Positions 1-5,844 of a DNA stretch of 8,384 nucleotides are shown here, piece after piece. The notes below the pieces were generated by a model that worked only from the letters and a program-made list of their open reading frames with translations, was not told where the DNA came from and made no database searches. This stretch comes from Desulfocapsaceae bacterium (GTDB taxonomy: Bacteria; Desulfobacterota; Desulfobulbia; Desulfobulbales; Desulfocapsaceae): assembly GCA_029934775.1 (NCBI GenBank), contig JAOZLO010000049.1, positions 1 to 8,384 of the forward strand, read 5' to 3'. Within the stretch, counting starts at the first letter, position 1. Each line of letters starts with the position of its first letter. The position numbers were made by a program, and so were the translations under genes.

Positions 1-77
1 TTTCAAATATATTCCTCAATTTCTTGTTTTTTCTTACAGAAGTTAAGGAGTAAGGTACTAAACCCGAATTTATTAAC

Positions 78-84
78 GAGAGGA
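78..84 (+). promoter_or_regulatory. Ribosome binding site of rpsP
   Basis: GAGAGGA lies nine bases before the ATG at 94. It is one of the better Shine-Dalgarno matches in the window and fixes the rpsP start. The AT-rich leader before it (1-77) shows no promoter I can defend, so the operon promoter is probably further upstream, outside the window. Confidence 0.7.
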
Positions 85-93
85 CTAACCGTA

Positions 94-339
94 ATGGCAG
101 TACGTATTCGATTAACTCGATTTGGCAGAAAAAAGAAACCTTTCTATCGTATTATTGTTGCTGACAGTGAAGCAAAACGAGATGGAAAATTTCTCGATAT
201 TGTTGGCACTTATGATCCACTCATGGATCCTGCTGCAATAAAGATTGACAACGAAAAACTTCAGGGATGGTTGGGTAAAGGTGCACTCCCTACAGCAACG
301 GTAAAGAGTTTAATTAAAAAAGCTGCAGTTGCAGAATAG
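94..339 (+). CDS. rpsP: 30S ribosomal protein S16
   Basis: Small-subunit protein S16, which binds 16S rRNA in the body of the 30S subunit and helps its assembly. The 81-residue product has the usual family length. Its N-terminus [20 protein letters not shown], followed by the conserved [21 protein letters not shown] stretch around residues 23-43, is diagnostic. The start is set by the GAGAGGA site at 78-84. It heads the classic rpsP-khpA-rimM-trmD-rplS operon; its TAG stop shares its last base with the GTG of the next gene. Nothing is unusual about the protein. Confidence 0.98.
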   Translation: MAVRIRLTRFGRKKKPFYRIIVADSEAKRDGKFLDIVGTYDPLMDPAAIKIDNEKLQGWLGKGALPTATVKSLIKKAAVAE

Positions 340-575
340 TGAAAATGCAAGAACTTATAACCTGCATTGCACAGTCGCTCGTTGATCAGCCGGAAGAAGT
401 AAAAGTCACACTTGTTGAAGAAGAAGACACTGTGACTGTAGAGCTTGCTGTTGCGCCTGAAGACCTTGGCAAGGTGATAGGAAAACAGGGCCGAACCGCC
501 CGCGCCATGCGTTCCCTGCTTTCAGCAGCAGCCGCAAATTTCGACAAACGATCACGACTTGAGATCATTGAGTAG
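339..575 (+). CDS. khpA: KH-domain RNA-binding protein KhpA
   Basis: A single-KH-domain protein of 78 residues, the usual size for the KhpA/YlqC family. The KH signature [13 protein letters not shown] is visible, with the GxxG RNA-contact loop (GKQG) at residues 48-51. KhpA proteins bind RNA broadly and in several bacteria pair with KhpB; they sit beside rpsP and rimM in many genomes, as here. The GTG at 339 overlaps the rpsP TAG by one base; an ATG two codons later (345) is an equally plausible start. No strong Shine-Dalgarno precedes either, which fits translational coupling to rpsP. It ends 19 bp before the rimM ATG. Confidence 0.93.
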   Translation: MKMQELITCIAQSLVDQPEEVKVTLVEEEDTVTVELAVAPEDLGKVIGKQGRTARAMRSLLSAAAANFDKRSRLEIIE

Positions 576-594
576 GCTGAAGCAGTCTCCTGAT

Positions 595-1926
595 ATGACG
601 CAGGACTACTCTTTTCCCAGTGAAGATTTTTTACTGCTGGGTAAAGTTGCAAAAGCTCACGGTATGCGAGGAGAAGTAAAGGTTTTCCCTTTCTCGGGAC
701 AGCCTGGAAATATTTCCGCATACAGAGAGCTTGTTTTGGTAAATGACATTGGCATATTGTCGCCCCCCCTGGTTGTTTTGAATTGCAAAGTTCAGGGAAA
801 AATGGCTATCGTCCGCTTTGGCTCAATCACTAATCGAGACAAGGCTGAAAGTGTCGTGAAAATGGGAGTACTTGTCGCCAGGAAATTTCTACCCGAACTG
901 GCTGAAGATGAATTTTACTGGCACCAGTACATCGGCAGAACAGTAACTGACCTGAAAGAGCGCCACATTGGAAAAATCAAAACAATCTTCTCCAATGGTG
1001 CTCAGGATATAATGGTTATAGAAGCGGGAAATAAAGAAATTCTCGTTCCGATATCAAAAACCATAGTGATCAAGGAGAACGCGAAAGAAATTACCATAGA
1101 CCCTCCTTCGGGATTATTGGAACTATACACTGACAGCCTCCTAGGGGCAGGACAGATAAACTCCCAGATGATATTTGACATACTGACCATTTTCCCTTAT
1201 TTACTTGACTCACCCCTTAATGAAAGCATTCTCAAAAGGGCAAGAAATAAAGGGCAGATCAAAGTCAAGTTGACTGATATCCGCGATTTTGCTTTTGACC
1301 GTCACCAGACTACAGATGACCGACCGTTTGGTGGTGGTGAAGGTATGATAATGAAACCGGAACCACTTGCTCTGGCTGTTAAAACAATTAAAGCAGAGCA
1401 GCCTGGTGGAAAAGTACTACTCCTCTCACCCCAGGGGATCAAATATGATCAGAGTATAGCCCGGAGATTATCCCAGGAAGATAGTCTTATTCTTGTTTGC
1501 GGGAGATATGAGGGCGTTGATGAGAGATTCCGGGCAGAATATGTCGATGAAGAAATCTCTCTTGGAGATTTTATCCTGACAGGTGGGGAACTTGCTGCGA
1601 TGGTAATTGTTGATTCTGTGACTCGTCTTCTACCCGGCGTACTTGGATGCACTGATTCTGCAGAGAAAGATACATTCAGCAGAAACCTGCTTAAGCACCC
1701 TCAGTACACCAGACCACGGGTTTTTAATGGTTCAGAGGTGCCGGCGGAACTCCTCTCGGGGAATCACGAATTGATAGAAACGTATCGTTTTCTCGGTTCC
1801 GTTAAAAGAACACTGCAGAGACGACCCGGACTGGTTAAAATGGCGGAATTCAGTAACAAAGAGTTAAAAATATTACGTCAGCACGGCTTGTACGACGACG
1901 TGATGCACATTCAAAAAGATATCTGA
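595..1926 (+). CDS. rimM-trmD: RimM-TrmD fusion: 16S maturation factor joined to tRNA m1G37 methyltransferase
   Basis: One continuous frame of 443 residues encodes two proteins that are normally separate. Residues 1 to about 178 are RimM: the start is [18 protein letters not shown], the PRC-barrel part contains [13 protein letters not shown], and it ends at [10 protein letters not shown]. RimM binds S19 and helps 30S assembly. After a linker of about 13 residues, Met192 begins a complete TrmD ([15 protein letters not shown]). TrmD motifs present are [18 protein letters not shown] (from residue 302), [21 protein letters not shown] and [13 protein letters not shown]; this SPOUT dimer makes m1G37 in tRNA using SAM. 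The family usually has WR where this has YR. The two out-of-frame stops near the junction (1142, 1157) are both in the same alternative frame, so a sequencing frameshift hiding a normal gene boundary cannot be excluded. ATG 595 is preferred; the frame is open back to TTG codons at 559 and 568 that overlap khpA. The stop shares a base with the next ATG (TGATG). Confidence 0.93.
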   Translation: MTQDYSFPSEDFLLLGKVAKAHGMRGEVKVFPFSGQPGNISAYRELVLVNDIGILSPPLVVLNCKVQGKMAIVRFGSITNRDKAESVVKMGVLVARKFLPELAEDEFYWHQYIGRTVTDLKERHIGKIKTIFSNGAQDIMVIEAGNKEILVPISKTIVIKENAKEITIDPPSGLLELYTDSLLGAGQINSQMIFDILTIFPYLLDSPLNESILKRARNKGQIKVKLTDIRDFAFDRHQTTDDRPFGGGEGMIMKPEPLALAVKTIKAEQPGGKVLLLSPQGIKYDQSIARRLSQEDSLILVCGRYEGVDERFRAEYVDEEISLGDFILTGGELAAMVIVDSVTRLLPGVLGCTDSAEKDTFSRNLLKHPQYTRPRVFNGSEVPAELLSGNHELIETYRFLGSVKRTLQRRPGLVKMAEFSNKELKILRQHGLYDDVMHIQKDI

Positions 1927-2501
1927 TGACGTTTCAGGGTGTTACGAGTTTAAATATAGCCCTTATACATCATCCTGTAGTAAATAAAAGGGCTGAAGTA
2001 ATCGGTTCTGCAGTAACGAACCTTGATCTTCACGATATTGCACGTATGGCTCGAACCTACGGGGTTGAAAAATACTTTATCACCACCCCGTACAGAGATC
2101 AGCAATTGCTGGTTGAGGAACTGCTGGAACACTGGAGAACCGGCCACGGAGCAACGTATAACCCGGCCAGAAAAGAAGCACTGAGTATCATCAGCCTTTG
2201 TGAGTCTGTTGATGAGGTTGTAAAGAGGCTAACTGACCAGTATGGCAAAAGACCTCTGATAATAACCACCAGTGCACATAGGCAGAGAAATGTGATTCTG
2301 TATGCTGAATTACGAAAAATAATAGATAAAAAAGAACCCGTTCTCATCCTTTTCGGTACAGCTCACGGCCTGTCGCCTGAAGTTATGCAAAGTGGTGATG
2401 GAACGTTACCTCCGATAAGTGGAAGAACAGATTACAATCACCTCTCGGTTAGATCAGCCGCTTCTGTTATTGTAGACAGGTTGCTCGGATCAAGAGAATA
2501 A
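1926..2501 (+). CDS. SPOUT-fold RNA methyltransferase, PF09936 type
   Basis: A 191-residue protein of the SAM-dependent RNA methyltransferase family whose structural representative is Thermotoga TM1570. That gene also sits between trmD and rplS. Shared features are an N-terminal IALIHHPVVNKRAEVIGSAV segment, NLDLHDIARMARTYGV, the knot glycine loop GTAHGLSP from residue 144, and NHLSVRSAASVIVDRLLG from residue 171, the second half of the trefoil knot. It is not TrmD or TrmH by motif. The exact RNA substrate of the family is not known to me; a tRNA or rRNA target is inferred only from fold and neighbours. The ATG overlaps the trmD stop by one base, implying coupled translation. Confidence 0.88.
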   Translation: MTFQGVTSLNIALIHHPVVNKRAEVIGSAVTNLDLHDIARMARTYGVEKYFITTPYRDQQLLVEELLEHWRTGHGATYNPARKEALSIISLCESVDEVVKRLTDQYGKRPLIITTSAHRQRNVILYAELRKIIDKKEPVLILFGTAHGLSPEVMQSGDGTLPPISGRTDYNHLSVRSAASVIVDRLLGSRE

Positions 2502-2556
2502 AAGTAACTAACTGGATAGATCACATCCGAAAAACATTTCAACAATAGAAAACGTT

Positions 2557-2910
2557 ATGAGCACAATAATTGAAAGAATAGACCAGGAACAGATGAGACA
2601 AGATCACCCCACTTTTCGCCCTGGAGATACCGTCAAGGTACACATCCGCATTATTGAGGGCAACAAGGAACGTGTTCAGCTCTTCCAGGGAGTAGTAATC
2701 AAGTATAAACGAGGTGCTATGGATGCCTCCTACACAGTACGTAAAATCTCCCATGGGATAGGTGTGGAAAAAACATTTGCTCTGCACAATCCTCGTATTG
2801 AAAAAATCGAAGTTGTTACCCGGGGTCGTGTGCGACGCTCCCGACTCTACTATCTGCGTAATCTCAGAGGTAAAGCTGCACGTATTCGTGACCGCGGCAT
2901 TACTCGCTAG
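2557..2910 (+). CDS. rplS: 50S ribosomal protein L19
   Basis: Large-subunit protein L19, located at the 30S-50S interface. The 117-residue length is normal, and the family signatures are clear: [51 protein letters not shown] and [20 protein letters not shown]. It follows the SPOUT gene after 55 bp. No convincing Shine-Dalgarno precedes the ATG (the upstream bases are A-rich), which is odd for a highly expressed gene but does not change the call. The standard operon order ends here, and the inverted-repeat element follows 63 bp downstream. Confidence 0.98.
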   Translation: MSTIIERIDQEQMRQDHPTFRPGDTVKVHIRIIEGNKERVQLFQGVVIKYKRGAMDASYTVRKISHGIGVEKTFALHNPRIEKIEVVTRGRVRRSRLYYLRNLRGKAARIRDRGITR

Positions 2911-2973
2911 CCCCCATGAAATACTTTCATAACGACAACGGTGTTATGCTGTTATAAAAGTAATGCAATCGGC

Positions 2974-2992
2974 TAGGAGGCTGTCCGAGAAT
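2974..2992 (+). repeat. Left terminal inverted repeat, carrying AGGAGG
   Basis: The left end of the element is a perfect complement of 3100-3118. It contains AGGAGG at 2975-2980, a full consensus Shine-Dalgarno, ten bases before the ATG at 2991. The same six bases pair with CCTCCT in the right repeat if the RNA folds, so the site would be hidden in the folded form. Confidence 0.85.
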
Positions 2993-3119
2993 GTATTTTA
3001 TCCCAACTCTTCGTTTTTTTTATAAAAATAAAGCTCGCAATATTAATTATATGGCTATGCTTATTTTTCCAAAAAACCTCGATTTGAGAAAAAATACCTA
3101 TTCTCGGACAGCCTCCTAA
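2991..3119 (+). CDS. Small 42-residue ORF inside the inverted-repeat element
   Basis: ATG at 2991, at the inner edge of the left repeat, opens a frame of 42 codons that crosses the whole element and stops at TAA 3117-3119, on the outer edge of the right repeat. The predicted peptide starts MYFIPTLRFFYKNKARNINY and ends RKNTYSRTAS; it is basic and rich in aromatic residues, with no domain I recognise. AGGAGG at 2975-2980 lies ten bases upstream, a better ribosome site than most genes here have. The stop is three bases before the rnhB GTG, in the same frame. Whether it makes a real peptide, merely delivers ribosomes to rnhB, or is an accident of an AT-rich stretch cannot be decided here. Confidence 0.3.
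   Translation: MYFIPTLRFFYKNKARNINYMAMLIFPKNLDLRKNTYSRTAS
3100..3118 (-). repeat. Right terminal inverted repeat
   Basis: Exact reverse complement of 2974-2992. On the + strand it reads as an anti-Shine-Dalgarno-like CCTCCT (3112-3117) just before the rnhB start. It supplies an in-frame TAA (3117-3119, last base outside the repeat) that prevents rnhB from starting any further upstream. Confidence 0.85.
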
Positions 3120-3122
3120 TAC

Positions 3123-3764
3123 GTGATCTTCCCGGACAACCTCCCAGGAGAAGATAACTTCCAAATCGAACGGCTTCTCTATTCCCGCGGCTTTCAAAAT
3201 GTCGCTGGTTGTGATGAGGTCGGTCGGGGATCTCTGGCAGGTCCCGTTGTTGCAGCATGCGTTGTTCTTCCCCGGGACTGCGATCATTCAGCCTTTATTG
3301 ACTCAAAAAAACTCACCCATTCCAGAAGAGTGGTCCTTGATGCCGTGCTGCGAAGTGCTGGTGCTCTTATCGGAATAGGCCAGGTCTCTGAAAAAAATAT
3401 TGATGAAATCAATATCCTTCAAGCCTCTTTGCTTGCTATGAAACTAGCTGTGGATAACTTGAATATCAAAGATGATATCATTGATTATCTCCTGATTGAT
3501 GGAAAATTCAGGGTCTCCCTGCAGATTCCTCAGGAGACCTACATAAAAGGTGAATCCAAAAGTGGTTCTATCGCTGCAGCATCCATTGCTGCAAAAATTG
3601 CAAGAGACAGATACATGCTTGCACTCCATGAAAAATACCCAGTTTACAATTTTGCCCAAAATAAGGGCTATCCGACCAGAGAACATCGCCGGGCTATTCT
3701 GATCCACGGGCCAAGTCCCGTTCATAGATATTCCTTTAAGGGAGTAAAACAGGATGTCATATAA
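3123..3764 (+). CDS. rnhB: Ribonuclease HII
   Basis: RNase HII cuts RNA in RNA-DNA hybrids and starts removal of ribonucleotides misplaced in DNA. The 213-residue protein shows AGCDEVGRGSLAGPVVAA (acidic pair D31, E32), IDSKKLTHSRR, LLIDGKF (D126) and SIAAASIAAKIARDRYM. In the family the fourth metal ligand is the Asp of a KGD motif; here the codon is GAA, giving KGES with Glu144. GTG 3123 is the only possible start: an in-frame TAA lies at 3117 and no ATG, GTG or TTG occurs before the DEVGRG motif. No Shine-Dalgarno precedes it, because the end of the inverted-repeat element sits four bases upstream. The first ten codons contain a degraded copy of the element's repeat. Identity is secure; efficiency of expression is in doubt. 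The 3' end overlaps yraN by 11 bp. Confidence 0.94.
   Translation: MIFPDNLPGEDNFQIERLLYSRGFQNVAGCDEVGRGSLAGPVVAACVVLPRDCDHSAFIDSKKLTHSRRVVLDAVLRSAGALIGIGQVSEKNIDEINILQASLLAMKLAVDNLNIKDDIIDYLLIDGKFRVSLQIPQETYIKGESKSGSIAAASIAAKIARDRYMLALHEKYPVYNFAQNKGYPTREHRRAILIHGPSPVHRYSFKGVKQDVI
3129..3146 (-). repeat. Degenerate third copy of the inverted repeat inside rnhB
   Basis: TTCCCGGACAACCTCCCA matches the right repeat (TTCTCGGACAGCCTCCTA) at 15 of 18 positions, in the same orientation, 11 bases beyond it. It encodes part of the rnhB N-terminus (FPDNLP). It could be the remnant of an older or nested insertion, or a target site that happens to resemble the element's end. No matching partner is visible upstream of 2974. 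Confidence 0.5.
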
Positions 3765-4122
3765 TCGACAGAATCTTGGTAAAGCCGGAGAAGCCATTGC
3801 TTTGAATTTTCTCAAGAAAAACAACTACACAATTATTACCACAAACTACCGATGTAAATTAGGGGAAATTGATATCATTGCCAGGGTGGATGAATATCTT
3901 GTATTTATTGAAGTAAAGACAAGATCAGGGACGTCCCATGGTCATCCATTGGACGCGATCACAGTGAGGAAACAGAGACAGATCGGTAAAGTCGCTCAAT
4001 ATTACCTCACGGAAAATGATCTCTTCGATAGAGCCGCAAGGTTTGATGTCGTATCTGTTATTATATCAGAGGGCAATAAGATAAAAGTTGAAATGATCCA
4101 AAACGCCTTTGACCTGTGTTGA
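3754..4122 (+). CDS. yraN: YraN family (UPF0102) endonuclease-fold protein
   Basis: A 122-residue member of UPF0102, the normal size. The family's PD-(D/E)XK-like core is present: GKAGEAIALNFL near residue 9, NYRCKLGEIDIIA with E38 and D40, and VFIEVKTR with E53 and K55 as the probable metal and catalytic residues. The biochemical role of the family is not settled; a nuclease or Holliday-junction-related activity is inferred from the fold. It overlaps the 3' end of rnhB by 11 bp, and rnhB-yraN is a conserved pair, so expression is probably coupled. Confidence 0.93.
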   Translation: MSYNRQNLGKAGEAIALNFLKKNNYTIITTNYRCKLGEIDIIARVDEYLVFIEVKTRSGTSHGHPLDAITVRKQRQIGKVAQYYLTENDLFDRAARFDVVSVIISEGNKIKVEMIQNAFDLC

Positions 4123-4189
4123 ACACATATGTTTCAAACCCGTACCAGATATCTTTTCTTATTCTCATTTTCGCTGTACAATAGCTGCT

Positions 4190-5200
4190 ATGAATATAAT
4201 TGGTATAACAATGGGCTGCCCCGCAGGAATTGGACCTGAAGTCATTCTCCGTTATTTTCAGCAATCTCCTGCCACCTCCCTGTATAAAACTGTTGTTCTT
4301 GGAGATCTGGCTGTCCTTGAAAAAATCAGGAATGAACTGGGTTTCACGATCTCCATTACTCCCTGGCAACCGGGAACTCCTCTACCTGAAATGACTCTAC
4401 CTGTAATACAACTCTCATCACTGCCTGCAGACACTCTTAAATGGGGAGAACCAACCGACTCTACTGCCCGTGCCATGGTAGAATATATTACTAAAGGTGT
4501 ACAGTTTATCAAACAGGGGTGGCTTCAAGGTATTACAACCTGTCCCATATCCAAGGAAGCCCTGAACAATGCCGGTTACAATTTCCCCGGCCATACTGAA
4601 ATGCTGGCACATCTCACAGAAACAACAGACTATGCTATGATGATGGCGGGCAGTACGTTGAATGTTATCCTGGTAACTATTCACTGCCCCCTCAGTGAGG
4701 TTCCGACTTCAATTTCTACAAAACGTATCCTTCAACTCATCAGGATGACCCATAACAGCCTCAAAATCGACTTCGGTATCGCAACACCCCGTATAGCAGT
4801 TGCCGGCCTCAATCCCCATGGCGGAGAAAACCAGCTCTTTGGCAGTGAAGAACTTCACACCATACTCCCGGCTGTATCTTCAGGTCATGATGAAGGAATT
4901 GACGTTTCCGGGCCGTTTCCCCCGGACACAGTTTTTGTGAAAGCTTCCAGAAGTAATTACGATGCAGTCATCTGCATGTATCATGATCAGGGGTTGATCC
5001 CGTTTAAACTCCTTCACTTTGATGATGGGGTGAATGTAACCCTGGGCTTACCCATAGTACGCACATCTGTCGATCATGGTACTGCCTACGATATCGCCGG
5101 CAAAGGTATCGCAAGTGCAGAAAGTTTAAAAGAAGCTGTAAATCTTGCTGCCAAGATCAGTCACAATAGAAATATCTGCAACCAGATGCAAAAAGGATGA
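4190..5200 (+). CDS. pdxA: 4-hydroxythreonine-4-phosphate dehydrogenase PdxA
   Basis: PdxA oxidises 4-phosphohydroxy-L-threonine with NAD(P); the product condenses with deoxyxylulose phosphate (PdxJ) to form pyridoxine phosphate, so this is a step of de novo vitamin B6 synthesis in the cytoplasm. The 336 residues fit the family. Motifs are GITMGCPAGIGPEVI at the N-terminus, CPISKEAL, GHTEMLA (H135, substrate binding), and three metal-binding histidines: H165 (TIHCPL), H210 (NPHGGE) and H265 (YHDQGLIPFK), matching E. coli H166/H211/H266. The C-terminal GLPIVRTSVDHGTAYDIAGKG is typical. ATG 4190 is chosen because the family begins within a few residues of GITMGCPAG; the frame is open back to a TTG at 4109 that would add 27 unrelated residues. 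The 67 bp gap before it shows no clear promoter, and no good Shine-Dalgarno is seen. The stop overlaps tmk. Confidence 0.95.
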   Translation: MNIIGITMGCPAGIGPEVILRYFQQSPATSLYKTVVLGDLAVLEKIRNELGFTISITPWQPGTPLPEMTLPVIQLSSLPADTLKWGEPTDSTARAMVEYITKGVQFIKQGWLQGITTCPISKEALNNAGYNFPGHTEMLAHLTETTDYAMMMAGSTLNVILVTIHCPLSEVPTSISTKRILQLIRMTHNSLKIDFGIATPRIAVAGLNPHGGENQLFGSEELHTILPAVSSGHDEGIDVSGPFPPDTVFVKASRSNYDAVICMYHDQGLIPFKLLHFDDGVNVTLGLPIVRTSVDHGTAYDIAGKGIASAESLKEAVNLAAKISHNRNICNQMQKG

Positions 5201-5844
5201 AAATGCTGAGTGATCACTTAAGAAAAGGACTTCTCATTGTTTTTGAGGGTACCGATGGTACCGGAAAATCAACCCAGCTCAAACTGCTCTACAGTGCTTT
5301 AAAAAGTAAAAATTATCCGGTTATTACCACACGGGAACCAACTGATGGAAAATATGGCCGGGAAATCAGACGGCTCTATAAAAATAGAAAAAGATACAGC
5401 GATGAAGAAGAATTGGAACTTTTTCTTGCAGATAGAAAAGAACACGTGGATGCACTCCTTACTCCAGCGCTGAACCGAGGTAAGATCATATTATGCGACC
5501 GATATTTTCTTTCAACAGCCGCCTACCAGGGGGCAATCGGTTTTAATCCTGAAACTGTACTTGCCCGTAACAGTTTCGCCCCGAATCCAGATCTGGCGCT
5601 CCTTTTTCATGCACCGGTAGACGTTGGTTTAACAAGAATTATATCTGGAAGAGGGGAGGCTCCAAATGACTTTGAAAAGGCCGAAAACCTGCAGAAAGTT
5701 GCAGCAATATTTGCCACAATAGATCGTCCGTACATCAGGAGAATCGATGCATCAGGCTCAATTGATTCTGTTTATCAACTGGTAATGGAACATGTTATGC
5801 CTCTCTTTTCCAACTCTTCATTCTCAACTCTGGATTTAAAATGA
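5197..5844 (+). CDS. tmk: Thymidylate kinase
   Basis: dTMP kinase, which phosphorylates dTMP to dTDP with ATP and is needed for DNA synthesis. The P-loop FEGTDGTGKST lies at about residues 16-26, TTREPTDG follows, the DRY motif is at 101-103 with STAAYQG after it, and the lid is SGRGEAPNDFEKAE. The lid lacks the extra arginines of the E. coli type. The length of 215 residues is normal. ATG 5197 overlaps the pdxA stop by four bases (ATGA); ATG 5203 is also possible and better placed after AAAAGG at 5191-5196, which would make the product two residues shorter. It overlaps the next gene by four bases. Confidence 0.95.
   Translation: MKMLSDHLRKGLLIVFEGTDGTGKSTQLKLLYSALKSKNYPVITTREPTDGKYGREIRRLYKNRKRYSDEEELELFLADRKEHVDALLTPALNRGKIILCDRYFLSTAAYQGAIGFNPETVLARNSFAPNPDLALLFHAPVDVGLTRIISGRGEAPNDFEKAENLQKVAAIFATIDRPYIRRIDASGSIDSVYQLVMEHVMPLFSNSSFSTLDLK

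Larger units (their letters stand above)
2974..3118. mobile_element. MITE-like element with perfect 19 bp terminal inverted repeats
   Basis: A 145 bp element fills most of the rplS-rnhB gap. Its ends are exact reverse complements over 19 bases (TAGGAGGCTGTCCGAGAAT at 2974-2992 and its complement at 3100-3118); pairing resumes inward after a two-base offset (GTATTTT against AAAATAC). Both ends start with TA, so the true element may be 2976-3116 flanked by a TA duplication, the target site used by Tc1/IS630-type and some IS5-type transposases. The interior is AT-rich and codes for no transposase. Small size, long clean repeats and no transposase are the marks of a MITE moved by an element elsewhere in the genome. 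If transcribed with the operon, the RNA would form a long hairpin between rplS and rnhB. The family cannot be assigned from the sequence alone. Confidence 0.72.

Noticed and set aside
45..50. AAGGAG Shine-Dalgarno-like sequence upstream of rpsP
   Set aside because: No start codon follows at a workable distance; the GAGAGGA at 78-84 is the site that fits the rpsP ATG.
559..594. Upstream TTG starts for the RimM-TrmD frame
   Set aside because: The extra 12 residues overlap khpA and resemble no RimM N-terminus; ATG 595 places the conserved LGKVAKAHG motif at the usual distance.
386..721. Reverse-strand open frame of 111 codons opposite khpA and rimM
   Set aside because: It runs opposite two clearly conserved genes and has a low-complexity Ser/Thr-rich sequence with no recognisable domain; the other reverse-strand frames are rejected for the same reason.
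763..769. Run of seven C in the rimM part, a possible slippage or frameshift site
   Set aside because: The frame is intact on both sides and the encoded SPPLVVLN fits RimM, so there is no sign of a shift.
2928..2948. Hairpin CATAACGAC-AACG-GTGTTATG after rplS as a terminator
   Set aside because: The stem is AT-rich with a bulge and no T-run follows; it is too weak to call.
4119..4189. Possible promoter for pdxA beginning with TTGAAC
   Set aside because: No -10 hexamer at proper spacing; the bases after it do not fit a consensus.
4109..4189. TTG start 27 codons upstream for pdxA
   Set aside because: The added residues overlap yraN and match nothing in the PdxA family, which begins close to GITMGCPAG.
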